Made by a program: the position numbers and the translations under genes
Part shown: piece after piece, positions 25,870 through 33,959 of the stretch
Position numbering within the stretch: position 1 is the first letter of the stretch
Layout: each line of letters starts with the position of its first letter
Notes under the pieces: model-generated
Database searches by the model: none
What the model was told of the DNA's origin: nothing
The model's input: the letters and a program-made list of their open reading frames with translations, nothing else
From: an uncultured Prevotellaceae bacterium
Lineage (GTDB): Bacteria; Bacteroidota; Bacteroidia; Bacteroidales; Bacteroidaceae
Direction of reading: 5' to 3'
Assembly: GCA_902764705.1 (NCBI GenBank)
Contig: CACWWZ010000004.1
Coordinates: 62,001 to 126,000, forward strand
DNA: 64,000 nt

Positions 25870-26193
25870 CAAAGATAAGGCAAAAATCCCTTCCTGCGTA
25901 TTTTTTTCAGCAAACGCTCCGTTTTTATCTACGAACGCCCGACGAATTGACGCTCAGGTTGACGGATGAGGACACGAAAGCTCGCAGACGAAGACACTAA
26001 AGGCTTACAAAGAAAGGTACTAGAGCCAACAGGGGGAAGAGCCCCGTCCTAACAGGGATTTGTACGGGATATAACAGGAACGAAGAAGGGAGGTAAGCGG
26101 TCGTTGGCGTTCGTGCATATTAATAAGCACGCCCGTGCTTATTAATGCTAACGAGCGCGCTTAATGATGTCGGCAGTCGGTCGCGACCGACTT
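25870..26193. other. Non-coding interval between the HU-like gene and the beta-helix operon
   Basis: About 320 nt with no credible reading frame. It holds a lone minus-strand TATCTTTG (25870-25877) without a -33 partner, a 13-bp stem with 2-nt loop (26119-26131 with 26134-26146) that continues imperfectly outward, and a perfect 18-nt palindrome (26175-26192) immediately at the 3' end of the HU-like gene. Three AACAGG motifs lie between 26030 and 26090. The palindrome is followed by TTTTATT on the plus strand. Confidence 0.5.
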
Positions 26194-26829
26194 TTATTCC
26201 TTTGGCATTGGCTGGACAGGGATGTAGTGCCAAAGACGTCCGCAAAGGACCTTCTTGAAGCGCGGATTATTACCTCTGCAAAGGCTATCAAGATAACGTC
26301 TGGCAGAATCGCGCTTCAAACCGCTGAATATCATAAAAACGGGGATGGTGACAAAGCCGTTTCCCATGCTTCTGCGAAGGGCGGCTTCCATCGCTTGCGG
26401 GTCGTGCATCTGGCTGTTGCCCACAGGCCCGTTTCCTTTGCGAAAGCCTTCACGTCCGTTGCCTGCCTCCTTGACAAGACGCCTGCATGGTTTGAAATCT
26501 ACGCCAGCATACCTGACGTCCTTTCCTCGAATCGTCTTTGGGTCTGTATGTTCGCCCATCAGCTTCAGTTTGGGTGCAAACGAGCCAAAAGGAGTCTCCA
26601 CACGATAGCCGTCCTTCAGCCACATGGTTGTTACTTCTAAGGCAAGTTCAAACACACGTATAAACTCGCTTCGCGACAGCCCTCTGTATTTAGCGCAGAA
26701 CAACTCCATATCGGCAACCGTCTTCTTGTGTCCCTTTGCCGGACGCACGTAGAGCAGCGGTTTCCCGTCCTCACCCTTCCTGGGACCAGGATGAATCTCT
26801 ATCTCTATTCCATTAGTTTTACGTGGCAT
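26194..26829 (-). CDS. HU/IHF-like DNA-binding protein with extra C-terminal domain
   Basis: 211 residues, no signal peptide. Residues about 20-115 follow the Bacteroidetes long-HU pattern (a helical part ..TVADMELFCAKYRGLSRSEFIRVFELALEVTTMWLKDGYRVETPFGSFAPKLKL) with the beta-arm region GKDVRYAGVDFKP. The C-terminal 90 residues contain AMEAALRRSMGNGFVTIPVFMIFSGLKRDSARRYLDSLCRGNNPRFKKVLCGRLWHYIPV, which looks like a winged-helix. It is probably a nucleoid-type protein. A good promoter precedes it, and an unusual non-coding region with palindromes follows it. Family call moderate, role unknown. Confidence 0.7.
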   Translation of the reverse strand: MPRKTNGIEIEIHPGPRKGEDGKPLLYVRPAKGHKKTVADMELFCAKYRGLSRSEFIRVFELALEVTTMWLKDGYRVETPFGSFAPKLKLMGEHTDPKTIRGKDVRYAGVDFKPCRRLVKEAGNGREGFRKGNGPVGNSQMHDPQAMEAALRRSMGNGFVTIPVFMIFSGLKRDSARRYLDSLCRGNNPRFKKVLCGRLWHYIPVQPMPKE

Positions 26830-26864
26830 AATATATTATAAATAAGGTATTACTATTTCTCATG

Positions 26865-26894
26865 CAAAGATACGAAAAATTAAGCGAAACGCAA
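26865..26894 (-). promoter_or_regulatory. Promoter of the HU-like gene
   Basis: On the minus strand TTG (26892-26894), 19 nt, TATCTTTG (26865-26872), with a leader of about 30 nt. Confidence 0.7.
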
Positions 26895-26923
26895 AAGCTT
26901 TTGCAACAAAAATTCCAATAAGC

Positions 26924-26954
26924 TTGCTGCTTTAAGAATAAAACACTATATTTG
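26924..26954 (+). promoter_or_regulatory. Promoter of the DUF4139 gene
   Basis: TTG (26924-26926), 20 nt, TATATTTG (26947-26954). The leader to the ATG at 27060 is about 100 nt. Confidence 0.75.
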
Positions 26955-27059
26955 CACACGAAATGCCAATTAATGCAGAAAAGATAATTAAATCAATTCT
27001 TGGATATCAAGATAGGGAATAAAAAACACAAGGTATATTAAACAAAAGCAAATGCAGGT

Positions 27060-28964
27060 ATGAGAGCAAAAATAATGATGTTGGTTGTGGCACTGATGAT
27101 GGTGGCTGCCGCAAATGGGGAAAGCAAAAAGGTTACAGCAACTCTTAAGCATGTAACGGTGTTTACCAATGGTGCCCAAGTAGAACGCACCCATAGCGCC
27201 AACCTATTGGCTGGAGAGCAGGTGATAACCTTTACCGGCCTCTCGCCCTATACCGACGTGAAGAGTATGCAAATTAAGGCACGTGGAAAACTAACCGTGC
27301 TTGGAGTTAACTATCGAACCATACATCCTGATAGCTTACAGCGCATCAAGCAATTGCGTGAGGCTGAGAAACAAGTGAAGCTAACGGACGAAAAGGAGCG
27401 CGAACTGAAGGCACAGTTAGAGGTAGTAAACGCCCAGTTAGAACTGGTAAAAACAAATTGCTCTACGGGTAGTCGTACCGCAGTTACTCCATTGGCTAAC
27501 ATCAAGGAACTCAATAACTATTATGCCCAAGAAACACTTGAGTTGAAAAAGAAAGCCATCGCCATCGACCAAGAACTTGCCAAGTTGGCTGAGATACACG
27601 AGAAACAGGAAAAAACAGTCGATTCAATAGCTCACCTCAAGCTGAAGTCTATCATAGAGGCCGAGCTCAAGTTGCAGGTGCCTCAAGCTGGCAAAGTGGA
27701 GTTCGACCTTACTTATTATGTAAAAAATGCGGGGTGGTATCCCACCTACGACCTCCGCTCTGATGGACTTGGCCAGCCTCTACAACTATCCTATAAGGCT
27801 CACATATTCCAGAAAACCCAAGAAGAATGGAATAGCATACCTGTAACCCTCTCGTCAGCCAATCCCAGTCTTTCAAATATAGCCCCTGAGTTACGTACTT
27901 ATTGGCTTAACTATGGTAAGCAAGCTCCTCGTTATGACAATGAACTAGGTACCGATGGTAGCGTGTCGGGTGTAGTACTCGATGAGCAGGGCGACCCCCT
28001 GATTGGATGTTCTGTTATGGTAGTTGGTACAAGTCTAGGTACTGTTACCGACTTCAACGGACGTTACAGCATCGCTCTACCTCGTGGCAAAAACCAGATT
28101 AAATTTGCTTATGTCGGATATTTGAGTCAGACATGCAGTGTTAACAACTCCACCCTGAATGTCAGGATGAAGGAAGATGATACTGCATTGGAGGAAGTGG
28201 TCGTCGTTGGTTATGGTGTCAGCAAAAAAGGAAAGTCCAGTCGCAAACAGGAAGATGTCAGCAAGGCTCTTGAGGGAAAGGTTGCAGGACTTGCTGTCTC
28301 AAAGGATACGGAAATGCCCGAGAGCGATCTGATTGCCGTTAATGAGCAGAAGGCACAATTCGGCTACGAGTTCGACATCAAGCAGCCACTCACACTGTCC
28401 TCCGACGGCAAGACCACCACGACCGAGATTGCCCGCTATCAGTTGCCAGCCACCTATCAATATCTTGGCATCCCACGTGCTGATAAGGATGCATTCCTGG
28501 TGGCCGATGCCACCGATTGGCAACAACATAGTTTGCTCGAAGGCGAAGCCAATGTTTATTTCGAGAACTCGTTTATTGGCAAGACCATACTTGACCCGAC
28601 AGTGGCCAACGATACCTTACATTTCTCATTAGGCAGAGATAAGGGAATCCGCATTCAGCGCACCAAGGTGTCAGCCCGTTCTACCCGTCGCTTGTTGGCT
28701 TCAAGTCAAGAACAGAATATGACTTGGCGTATCACAGTTAAGAACACCCGCCAAGAAGCCGTTTCGCTCATCCTACAGGATCAGATTCCTGTATCAGAGA
28801 ATTCCAACATTACCGTTACAACCGAGGAGCTCAGCGGTGGACAACTTGACAAGTCAACAGGTATCGTTGTGTGGCAGCTACAACTCCAACCCAACGAACA
28901 GCGTGAGTTCATCGTACAGTATCGCGTAAAATACCCCAAGAGCCGTAATCTGATTGTGGAATGA
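27060..28964 (+). CDS. MuiA-like DUF4139 protein with embedded CarboxypepD_reg/TonB-type insert
   Basis: 634 residues. Signal peptide MRAKIMMLVVALMMVAAANG. Residues about 25-200 are the DUF4140 N-terminal region with a coiled coil (QLREAEKQVKLTDEKERELKAQLEVV). DUF4139 begins near 205 (VEFDLTYYVKNAGWYPTYDLRSDG) and is interrupted at about 300-425 by VSGVVLDEQGDPLIGCSVMVVGTSLGTVTDFNGRYSI..FAYVGYLSQT, a carboxypeptidase-regulatory beta-sandwich, and by LEEVVVVGYGVSKKGKSSRK, which copies the end of the SusC-type N-terminal extension and plug start. DUF4139 then resumes (QFGYEFDIKQPLTLSSDGKTTTTEIARYQLPATYQYLGIPR) to the end (LQLQPNEQREFIVQYRVKYPKSR). The function of the family is unknown; it is probably periplasmic or at the outer membrane. 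Confidence 0.85.
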   Translation: MRAKIMMLVVALMMVAAANGESKKVTATLKHVTVFTNGAQVERTHSANLLAGEQVITFTGLSPYTDVKSMQIKARGKLTVLGVNYRTIHPDSLQRIKQLREAEKQVKLTDEKERELKAQLEVVNAQLELVKTNCSTGSRTAVTPLANIKELNNYYAQETLELKKKAIAIDQELAKLAEIHEKQEKTVDSIAHLKLKSIIEAELKLQVPQAGKVEFDLTYYVKNAGWYPTYDLRSDGLGQPLQLSYKAHIFQKTQEEWNSIPVTLSSANPSLSNIAPELRTYWLNYGKQAPRYDNELGTDGSVSGVVLDEQGDPLIGCSVMVVGTSLGTVTDFNGRYSIALPRGKNQIKFAYVGYLSQTCSVNNSTLNVRMKEDDTALEEVVVVGYGVSKKGKSSRKQEDVSKALEGKVAGLAVSKDTEMPESDLIAVNEQKAQFGYEFDIKQPLTLSSDGKTTTTEIARYQLPATYQYLGIPRADKDAFLVADATDWQQHSLLEGEANVYFENSFIGKTILDPTVANDTLHFSLGRDKGIRIQRTKVSARSTRRLLASSQEQNMTWRITVKNTRQEAVSLILQDQIPVSENSNITVTTEELSGGQLDKSTGIVVWQLQLQPNEQREFIVQYRVKYPKSRNLIVE

Positions 28965-29013
28965 TCATAGGAACAGTTATCTTGACCCGTTTTAGAAAAA
29001 CATATGAAACAAT

Positions 29014-29178
29014 ATGGCTCGCCTACAGCTATGTACTGACAATCGTCTCCTGCTGCTTACTCCTTGGACTTATCAATATCGCCCAACCAATGAGGAGATC
29101 ACCGTAGCACAATGCAAGGCCATGAACTGTATTGCTCAAGCCATTTGCCAGACCAAGGATGATTGGTGGAAGAAGTAA
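29014..29178 (+). CDS. Possible 54-residue protein
   Basis: ATG at 29014 to TAA at 29176-29178: a short frame starting MARLQLCTDNRLLLLTPWTYQ and ending QAICQTKDDWWKK. Codon choice looks ordinary and the stop falls 24 nt before the recO stop. It has no promoter of its own and starts 49 nt after the DUF4139 stop. No signal peptide or family was recognised. It may be a real small gene, or the tail of a decayed one. Confidence 0.35.
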   Translation: MARLQLCTDNRLLLLTPWTYQYRPTNEEITVAQCKAMNCIAQAICQTKDDWWKK

Positions 29179-29202
29179 TACTTAAATACCTATCAGCTAT
29201 CA

Positions 29203-29931
29203 TTAATCAGCCCACAGTTCCTGTAAGACGCTGATGCTCTTGAGTTCTGGGAACTGGGGGATGTGGAGTTGATAGTAGTGAAGCAGGACGTCGACGATAC
29301 GGTTACGATCCGCGTGATTGAGACGGTAGAGGTGCATTGTGGGGAAGTCCATGCGCATCAGCGTGTGGATGCGGCGCGAGTCGTCGGGTTGCAGGAAATC
29401 GCGATGGGTGGGAACCAACAACGAGAAAGTGGCTGTGCGCAGGTCGAAGACACATCCATTGACATAGTCGTCGAGGTTAGGATAGAAACCCAGGAAGCGG
29501 CTCATTCGCATCAGAAAGGTCAGGTGGAAGTTGGCATACCCCTTCTCTGCTAAATCGAGCCATTGCATAGCGTCGACAAGATAGGAGAACAAGGGTTCGT
29601 TCTGTTGTTCTGAGCGTAGGGCATGATACAGGAATTCGGCAATGAACAGCGAAAGTGCCAATTTCTCGGGCGAGAAAGGAATGGTGGCATAGGCAGATAA
29701 CAGACGGGCATCTTTAAGCTTTTGCAGTTGCAGTCGTTGACGCAGGTCCACCTCTACTTCAAGTAATGTCATAGGTTGGAAGTATTGCTTCTTCAGTCGC
29801 GCCTTCTGGGTCTTGGGAATGGGCACGACACACGACAGCCGACCCGCCTCACGAGTAAACAAATCTACGATGAGGCGCGTCTCTCCATACTTCAAAGAAT
29901 GGAGCACAATGGCTTCCGTTTTCACTAACAT
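29203..29931 (-). CDS. recO: DNA repair protein RecO
   Basis: The frame runs up to 30021, but that extension is the promoter-bearing repeat; the ATG at 29931 gives MLVKTEAIVLHSLKYGETRLIVDLFTREAGRLSCVV, the family N-terminus (OB fold), 242 residues as usual. The C-terminal part is helical with HALRSEQQNEPLFSYLVDAMQWLD. RecO loads RecA at gaps with RecR and anneals ssDNA. The promoter at 29937-29967 places the transcription start only about 2 nt before the ATG. Confidence 0.85.
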   Translation of the reverse strand: MLVKTEAIVLHSLKYGETRLIVDLFTREAGRLSCVVPIPKTQKARLKKQYFQPMTLLEVEVDLRQRLQLQKLKDARLLSAYATIPFSPEKLALSLFIAEFLYHALRSEQQNEPLFSYLVDAMQWLDLAEKGYANFHLTFLMRMSRFLGFYPNLDDYVNGCVFDLRTATFSLLVPTHRDFLQPDDSRRIHTLMRMDFPTMHLYRLNHADRNRIVDVLLHYYQLHIPQFPELKSISVLQELWAD

Positions 29932-29936
29932 CGCCC

Positions 29937-30015
29937 CAAAGGTACGAATAAGCGAGTAAAAAGCCAAAAGTTTTTGGTTTTTTCGAGCGAAAGTACTTTC
30001 GACGTAGTCAAAATT
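29937..30015 (-). repeat. Promoter-bearing repeat, copy 2 (upstream of recO)
   Basis: Closely similar to 20961-21049. On the minus strand TTG (29965-29967), 20 nt, TACCTTTG (29937-29944) forms a consensus promoter for recO. The first 31 bases are nearly identical in both copies; the middle part varies and the GAGCGA..AGTAC..TTCGACG..AGTCAAA end is shared. Confidence 0.85.
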
Positions 30016-30056
30016 ACACAAAAATACGCAAATAATGCATTTTTTCCTGAGAAAAT

Positions 30057-30087
30057 TTGTCAGATTCGGAAAAAAGTAGTACCTTTG
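30057..30087 (+). promoter_or_regulatory. Promoter of tRNA-Glu
   Basis: TTG (30057-30059), 20 nt, TACCTTTG (30080-30087), ending 18 nt before the tRNA. rpsT lies 140 nt beyond the tRNA with no promoter of its own that I can see, so this may drive both. Confidence 0.8.
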
Positions 30088-30105
30088 CAGCCACTTTCAC
30101 GGATT

Positions 30106-30180
30106 GGTCCCTTCGTCTATCGGTTAGGACGAGAGATTTTCATTCTCTAAAGAGGAGTTCGACTCTCCTAGGGACTACCA
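30106..30180 (+). tRNA. tRNA-Glu (TTC anticodon)
   Basis: Acceptor GGTCCCT pairs with AGGGACT (30170-30176), discriminator A, and CCA is encoded at 30178-30180. The anticodon stem AGAGA/TCTCT encloses TTTTCAT, giving TTC. The T arm is GGAG-TTCGACT-CTCC. Confidence 0.95.
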
Positions 30181-30321
30181 TTAAATCCGTCATCTGCACA
30201 GCCAAGTGCTACCCGCTGAGGGGACAAGGTGCCGGAGGGCTTCAAAACCCGCCCAGGGCAGTCCGACGAGACGCAAGACCCACAAGCTTTAAGTTAAACA
30301 ATTAAAAAAACAAAAATTAAA

Positions 30322-30576
30322 ATGGCAAATCACAAGTCATCCCTGAAGAGAATTCGTCAGGACAAGAAGAAGGCAGAGCACAATCACTATTATGCCAAGA
30401 CCATGCGTAACGCTGTTCGCAAGCTGCGCGCAACGACCAACAAGGAAGAGGCTGTAGCCCTGTACCCCAAGGTACAGAAAATGCTGGACAAGTTGGCTAA
30501 GACCAACATCATCCACAAGAACAAGGCCGCTAATCTGAAGTCAAGTCTTGCTCTGCACATTAGCAAGCTGGGATAA
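30322..30576 (+). CDS. rpsT: 30S ribosomal protein S20
   Basis: 84 residues, the standard length. [21 protein letters not shown] is the conserved start; Lys/Arg-rich helices follow, ending with [20 protein letters not shown]. It binds 16S rRNA early in small-subunit assembly. The 140-nt interval after tRNA-Glu contains GC-rich blocks (ccgctgagggg, ggagggc, cgcccagggc) that may fold, and S20 is autoregulated in other bacteria. A terminator follows directly. Confidence 0.97.
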   Translation: MANHKSSLKRIRQDKKKAEHNHYYAKTMRNAVRKLRATTNKEEAVALYPKVQKMLDKLAKTNIIHKNKAANLKSSLALHISKLG

Positions 30577-30597
30577 TAATAACACATCCAAGCATAA

Positions 30598-30634
30598 TTG
30601 CCGCACACTGGAAACAGCGTGCGGTTATTTTTTT
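30598..30634 (+). terminator. Rho-independent terminator of rpsT
   Basis: CCGCAC-A-CTG (30601-30610), loop GAAA, CAG-C-GTGCGG (30615-30624) with one internal mismatch, then TTATTTTTTTA. Confidence 0.9.
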
Positions 30635-30679
30635 ATAAAAAATAAACACTTTTCTTTCGTTTAAGTCTTGGAAAATTAG

Positions 30680-30687
30680 TACCTTTG
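30680..30687 (+). promoter_or_regulatory. -7 element of the gyrB promoter
   Basis: TACCTTTG at 30680-30687; the expected -33 position holds TTCG (30656-30659) rather than TTG. The leader would be about 25 nt. Confidence 0.55.
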
Positions 30688-30714
30688 CAAAAAATTTTGC
30701 GAAGATTATAAACA

Positions 30715-32580
30715 ATGTCAGAAGAACAGAACAAAGCAAGCAATTATTCCGCGAGTAACATTCAGGTACTCGAAGGACTGGAAGCCGTGCGCAAACGCCC
30801 GGCGATGTATATCGGAGACATCAGCGAAAAGGGTCTCCACCACCTCGTCAACGAAACCGTCGACAACTCTATCGACGAGGCTATGGCAGGCTACTGCACA
30901 CATATCGAGGTGACTATCAATGAAGATAATAGCATTACCGTTCAGGACAACGGACGCGGTATTCCCGTCGACGAACACGAGAAGATGCACAAGTCGGCCC
31001 TCGAGGTCGTTATGACTGTGCTGCACGCTGGTGGTAAGTTCGATAAGGGTTCGTACAAGGTGTCTGGCGGACTGCATGGTGTGGGCGTGAGCTGTGTGAA
31101 TGCCCTGTCGACCCACATGCTGTCGCAGGTGTTCCGCAATGGGCACATCTACCAACAGGAATACGAGAAGGGCAAGCCCCTCTACGACGTGAAGATTGTG
31201 GGCGATACTGAGCTCACGGGTACTCGCCAGCAGTTCTGGCCCGACGGCAGTATTTTTACTACTACTGAGTATAAGTACGACATCATTGCCAAGCGTATGC
31301 GTGAACTGGCCTATTTGAATGCCGGCATCACCATCACGTTAAAGGATATGCGTCCAGACGAAGACGGCAATCTCAAGGAAGAAGTATTCCACGCCAAGGA
31401 AGGTCTGAAAGAGTTTGTGCGCTACGTGGATCGCCACCGTACTCACCTGTTTGACGATGTCATCTATCTGAAGACCGAGAAACAGGGTACCCCCATTGAG
31501 GTCGCAGTGATGTATAACACCGACTACAGCGAAAACATCCACTCTTACGTCAATAACATCAACACCATCGAGGGTGGTACTCACCTGCAGGGTTTCCGTA
31601 TGGCTCTGACGCGTACGCTGAAAAAATATGCCGACGAGGATCCCAACATCTCGAAACAGATTGAGAAAGCTAAGATTGAGCTGGCTGGCGATGACTTCCG
31701 CGAGGGTCTGACAGCCGTTATCTCTATCAAGGTGGCTGAGCCGCAGTTCGAGGGACAGACCAAGACGAAGTTGGGTAACAGCGAGGTCAGCGGTGCCGTA
31801 CAGCAGGCTGTCGGTGAGGCACTGAGCAACTATCTGGAGGAACACCCGAAGGAGGCTAAGCAGATTTGCGAAAAGGTGGTGCTGGCTGCTACCGCTCGTA
31901 TTGCTGCCCGTAAGGCCCGTGAGAGTGTACAGCGCAAGAACCCGATGACGGGTGGTGGTCTGCCTGGTAAGCTGGCTGACTGTTCAGAGAAAGACCCAAA
32001 GGTTTGCGAGATCTTCCTCGTCGAGGGTGACTCTGCCGGTGGTTCTGCCAAGCAGGGTCGTGACCGCCACTTCCAGGCTATCCTGCCCCTGCGTGGTAAG
32101 ATTCTGAATGTGGAGAAGGTACAGTGGCACCGCGTGTTCGAGGCAGAGTCCGTGATGAACATCATCCAGTCGATTGGTGTACGTTTCGGTGTAGACGGTG
32201 AGGGTGACCGCGAGGCCAATATTGACAAGCTGCGCTACGACAAGATTATCATCATGACCGATGCCGACGTCGATGGTTCACACATCGACACGCTGATCAT
32301 GACACTCTTCTACCGCTTTATGCCTCAGGTCATTCAGGGCGGACATCTCTATATCGCTACTCCCCCACTCTACAAGTGCACCTATAAGAAGTTCTCAGAG
32401 TACAACCCAGAGCAGTTGTGGGAGACGACGATGAATCCTGAAAACCGCTTGCTAAAGCAAGTGACAATTGAGAATGCCGCTGAGGCAGACGAGATATTCT
32501 CGATGCTCATGGGCGACGATGTCGAGCCGCGCCGACTATTCATCGAGAAAAACGCCACCTACGCAAATATCGACGCATAA
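30715..32580 (+). CDS. gyrB: DNA gyrase subunit B
   Basis: 621 residues, slightly short but complete for the Bacteroidetes form. GHKL ATPase: NETVDNSIDEAMAG, VQDNGRGIPVDEHEK and KVSGGLHGVGVSCVNALS (lid). TOPRIM: LVEGDSAGGSAKQGRDR and IIMTDADVDGSHIDTLIMTLFYR. It ends EPRRLFIEKNATYANIDA, the standard GyrB terminus. With GyrA it introduces negative supercoils. It is followed by a hairpin and miaB. Confidence 0.97.
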   Translation: MSEEQNKASNYSASNIQVLEGLEAVRKRPAMYIGDISEKGLHHLVNETVDNSIDEAMAGYCTHIEVTINEDNSITVQDNGRGIPVDEHEKMHKSALEVVMTVLHAGGKFDKGSYKVSGGLHGVGVSCVNALSTHMLSQVFRNGHIYQQEYEKGKPLYDVKIVGDTELTGTRQQFWPDGSIFTTTEYKYDIIAKRMRELAYLNAGITITLKDMRPDEDGNLKEEVFHAKEGLKEFVRYVDRHRTHLFDDVIYLKTEKQGTPIEVAVMYNTDYSENIHSYVNNINTIEGGTHLQGFRMALTRTLKKYADEDPNISKQIEKAKIELAGDDFREGLTAVISIKVAEPQFEGQTKTKLGNSEVSGAVQQAVGEALSNYLEEHPKEAKQICEKVVLAATARIAARKARESVQRKNPMTGGGLPGKLADCSEKDPKVCEIFLVEGDSAGGSAKQGRDRHFQAILPLRGKILNVEKVQWHRVFEAESVMNIIQSIGVRFGVDGEGDREANIDKLRYDKIIIMTDADVDGSHIDTLIMTLFYRFMPQVIQGGHLYIATPPLYKCTYKKFSEYNPEQLWETTMNPENRLLKQVTIENAAEADEIFSMLMGDDVEPRRLFIEKNATYANIDA

Positions 32581-32592
32581 AACAAAATTTCA

Positions 32593-32618
32593 TGGTGCCT
32601 GGCGAATGTCAGGCACCA
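32593..32618 (+). other. Hairpin in the gyrB-miaB gap
   Basis: TGGTGCCTG (32593-32601) pairs with CAGGCACCA (32610-32618), 8-nt loop. There is no U tract after it, so an mRNA-processing or stability element is more likely than a full terminator. Confidence 0.6.
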
Positions 32619-32624
32619 ATCAGT

Positions 32625-33959
32625 ATGAAGAAACTCTATATCGAAACATACGGTTGCCAGATGAATGTGGCTGACTCAGAGGTTGTCGCCTCTGTGATGC
32701 AGATGGCTGGCTATGAACCGACTGAGAGCCTCGACGAGGCAGATGCTGTTTTTCTGAACACCTGTTCAGTTCGCGACAATGCTGAGCAGAAGATCTATCA
32801 TCGCCTCGAGGCTCTTGACGCCCTACGCCGACAAAGAGCTAAAAGCCAAAAGCAAACAGCTAACAGCCTCATTATTGGTGTATTGGGTTGTATGGCAGAG
32901 CGCGTACAGCAAGACCTTTTGGACAACCACCACTGCGACCTCGTGGCAGGTCCTGACGCCTATCTTTCCCTACCCGACCTGATAGCACAGGCAGAGACGG
33001 GTCACAAGGCCATGAATATCGAGTTGTCTACCAGCGAGACCTATAAGGACGTGGTGCCACAACGCATCGGATTAGGCCATAAGATAGGCGGATTCGTCAG
33101 CATCATGCGAGGCTGCAATAATTTCTGCCATTATTGCATTGTGCCTTATACCCGAGGAAGAGAGCGCAGTCGCGATGTGGAGAGTATATTAAAAGAGGTA
33201 CGCGATCTAAGAGACAGAGGATTTAAGGAAGTGACGCTACTGGGGCAGAATGTCAACAGCTATTCATGGAAAGAGCAAAACTCTTTCCCACAATTACTGC
33301 GTCGTGTGGCTGAAGAGGCCCCTGAGATGCGCATCCGCTTTACGACGTCACATCCCAAGGATATGAGCGACGAGACCTTACGGGTGATTGCCGAGATGCC
33401 TAATGTCTGCAAGCATATCCATCTGCCTGTGCAGAGCGGAAGCGACAGAATTCTGAAGCTGATGAACCGCAAGTACACCCGCGAGTGGTATCTGGGCCGT
33501 GTAGAGGCTATCCGAAGAATCATCCCTGACTGCGGACTTTCGACGGATATTTTCGTAGGCTATCACTCAGAAACAGAAGAAGACCACCAGCTGTCACTCT
33601 CGCTGATGCGTGAAGTGGGATACGATTCTGCATTTATGTTCAAATATTCCGAGCGACCAGGCACCTATGCCTCGAAACACTTACCTGACGATGTGCCGGA
33701 AGAAGAGAAGATTCGCCGTCTGAACGAACTCATCGCTTTGCAGACAGACATCTCTGCCCAGCAGAACAAGAAGGACGAAGGCAAGGAATTCGATGTACTC
33801 GTCGAGGGATTCTCGAAGCGTTCGCGCGAGCAGCTCTGTGGACGAACAGAACAGAACAAGATGGTGGTATTCCCCAAGGCTGGTCACCATATCGGTGAAA
33901 TCGTCAGAGTAAGAATTACAGGAAGTACAAGTGCTACATTATTAGGAGAGAGCGTATGA
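32625..33959 (+). CDS. miaB: tRNA-2-methylthio-N6-dimethylallyladenosine synthase
   Basis: The frame opens at 32592 inside the hairpin, but MKKLYIETYGCQMNVADSE at 32625 is the family start; 444 residues. UPF0004 domain with three Fe-S cysteines (YGCQMN, NTCSVRDNAEQK, LGCMAERV), radical-SAM CNNFCHYC in MRGCNNFCHYCIVPYTRGRERSR, and a C-terminal TRAM domain (EFDVLVEGFSKRSREQLCGRTEQNKMVVFP). It methylthiolates A37 of tRNAs reading UNN codons. A heptad repeat at 32837-32864 codes for an extra RAKSQKQTANS-type loop before IIGVLGCMAERV. Confidence 0.95.
   Translation: MKKLYIETYGCQMNVADSEVVASVMQMAGYEPTESLDEADAVFLNTCSVRDNAEQKIYHRLEALDALRRQRAKSQKQTANSLIIGVLGCMAERVQQDLLDNHHCDLVAGPDAYLSLPDLIAQAETGHKAMNIELSTSETYKDVVPQRIGLGHKIGGFVSIMRGCNNFCHYCIVPYTRGRERSRDVESILKEVRDLRDRGFKEVTLLGQNVNSYSWKEQNSFPQLLRRVAEEAPEMRIRFTTSHPKDMSDETLRVIAEMPNVCKHIHLPVQSGSDRILKLMNRKYTREWYLGRVEAIRRIIPDCGLSTDIFVGYHSETEEDHQLSLSLMREVGYDSAFMFKYSERPGTYASKHLPDDVPEEEKIRRLNELIALQTDISAQQNKKDEGKEFDVLVEGFSKRSREQLCGRTEQNKMVVFPKAGHHIGEIVRVRITGSTSATLLGESV
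32837..32864 (+). repeat. Heptad repeat inside miaB, four units
   Basis: AGCTAAA, AGCCAAA, AGCAAAC, AGCTAAC in direct succession, translated in a loop between two Fe-S cysteines. Confidence 0.8.

Noticed and set aside
26119..26192. Integron attC-like site
   Set aside because: The palindromes lack the paired core sites with GTT/AAC, and no integrase of the IntI type or gene cassette is nearby.
26164..26640. 158-codon plus-strand frame
   Set aside because: Antisense to the HU-like gene, which has a good promoter and recognisable domain.
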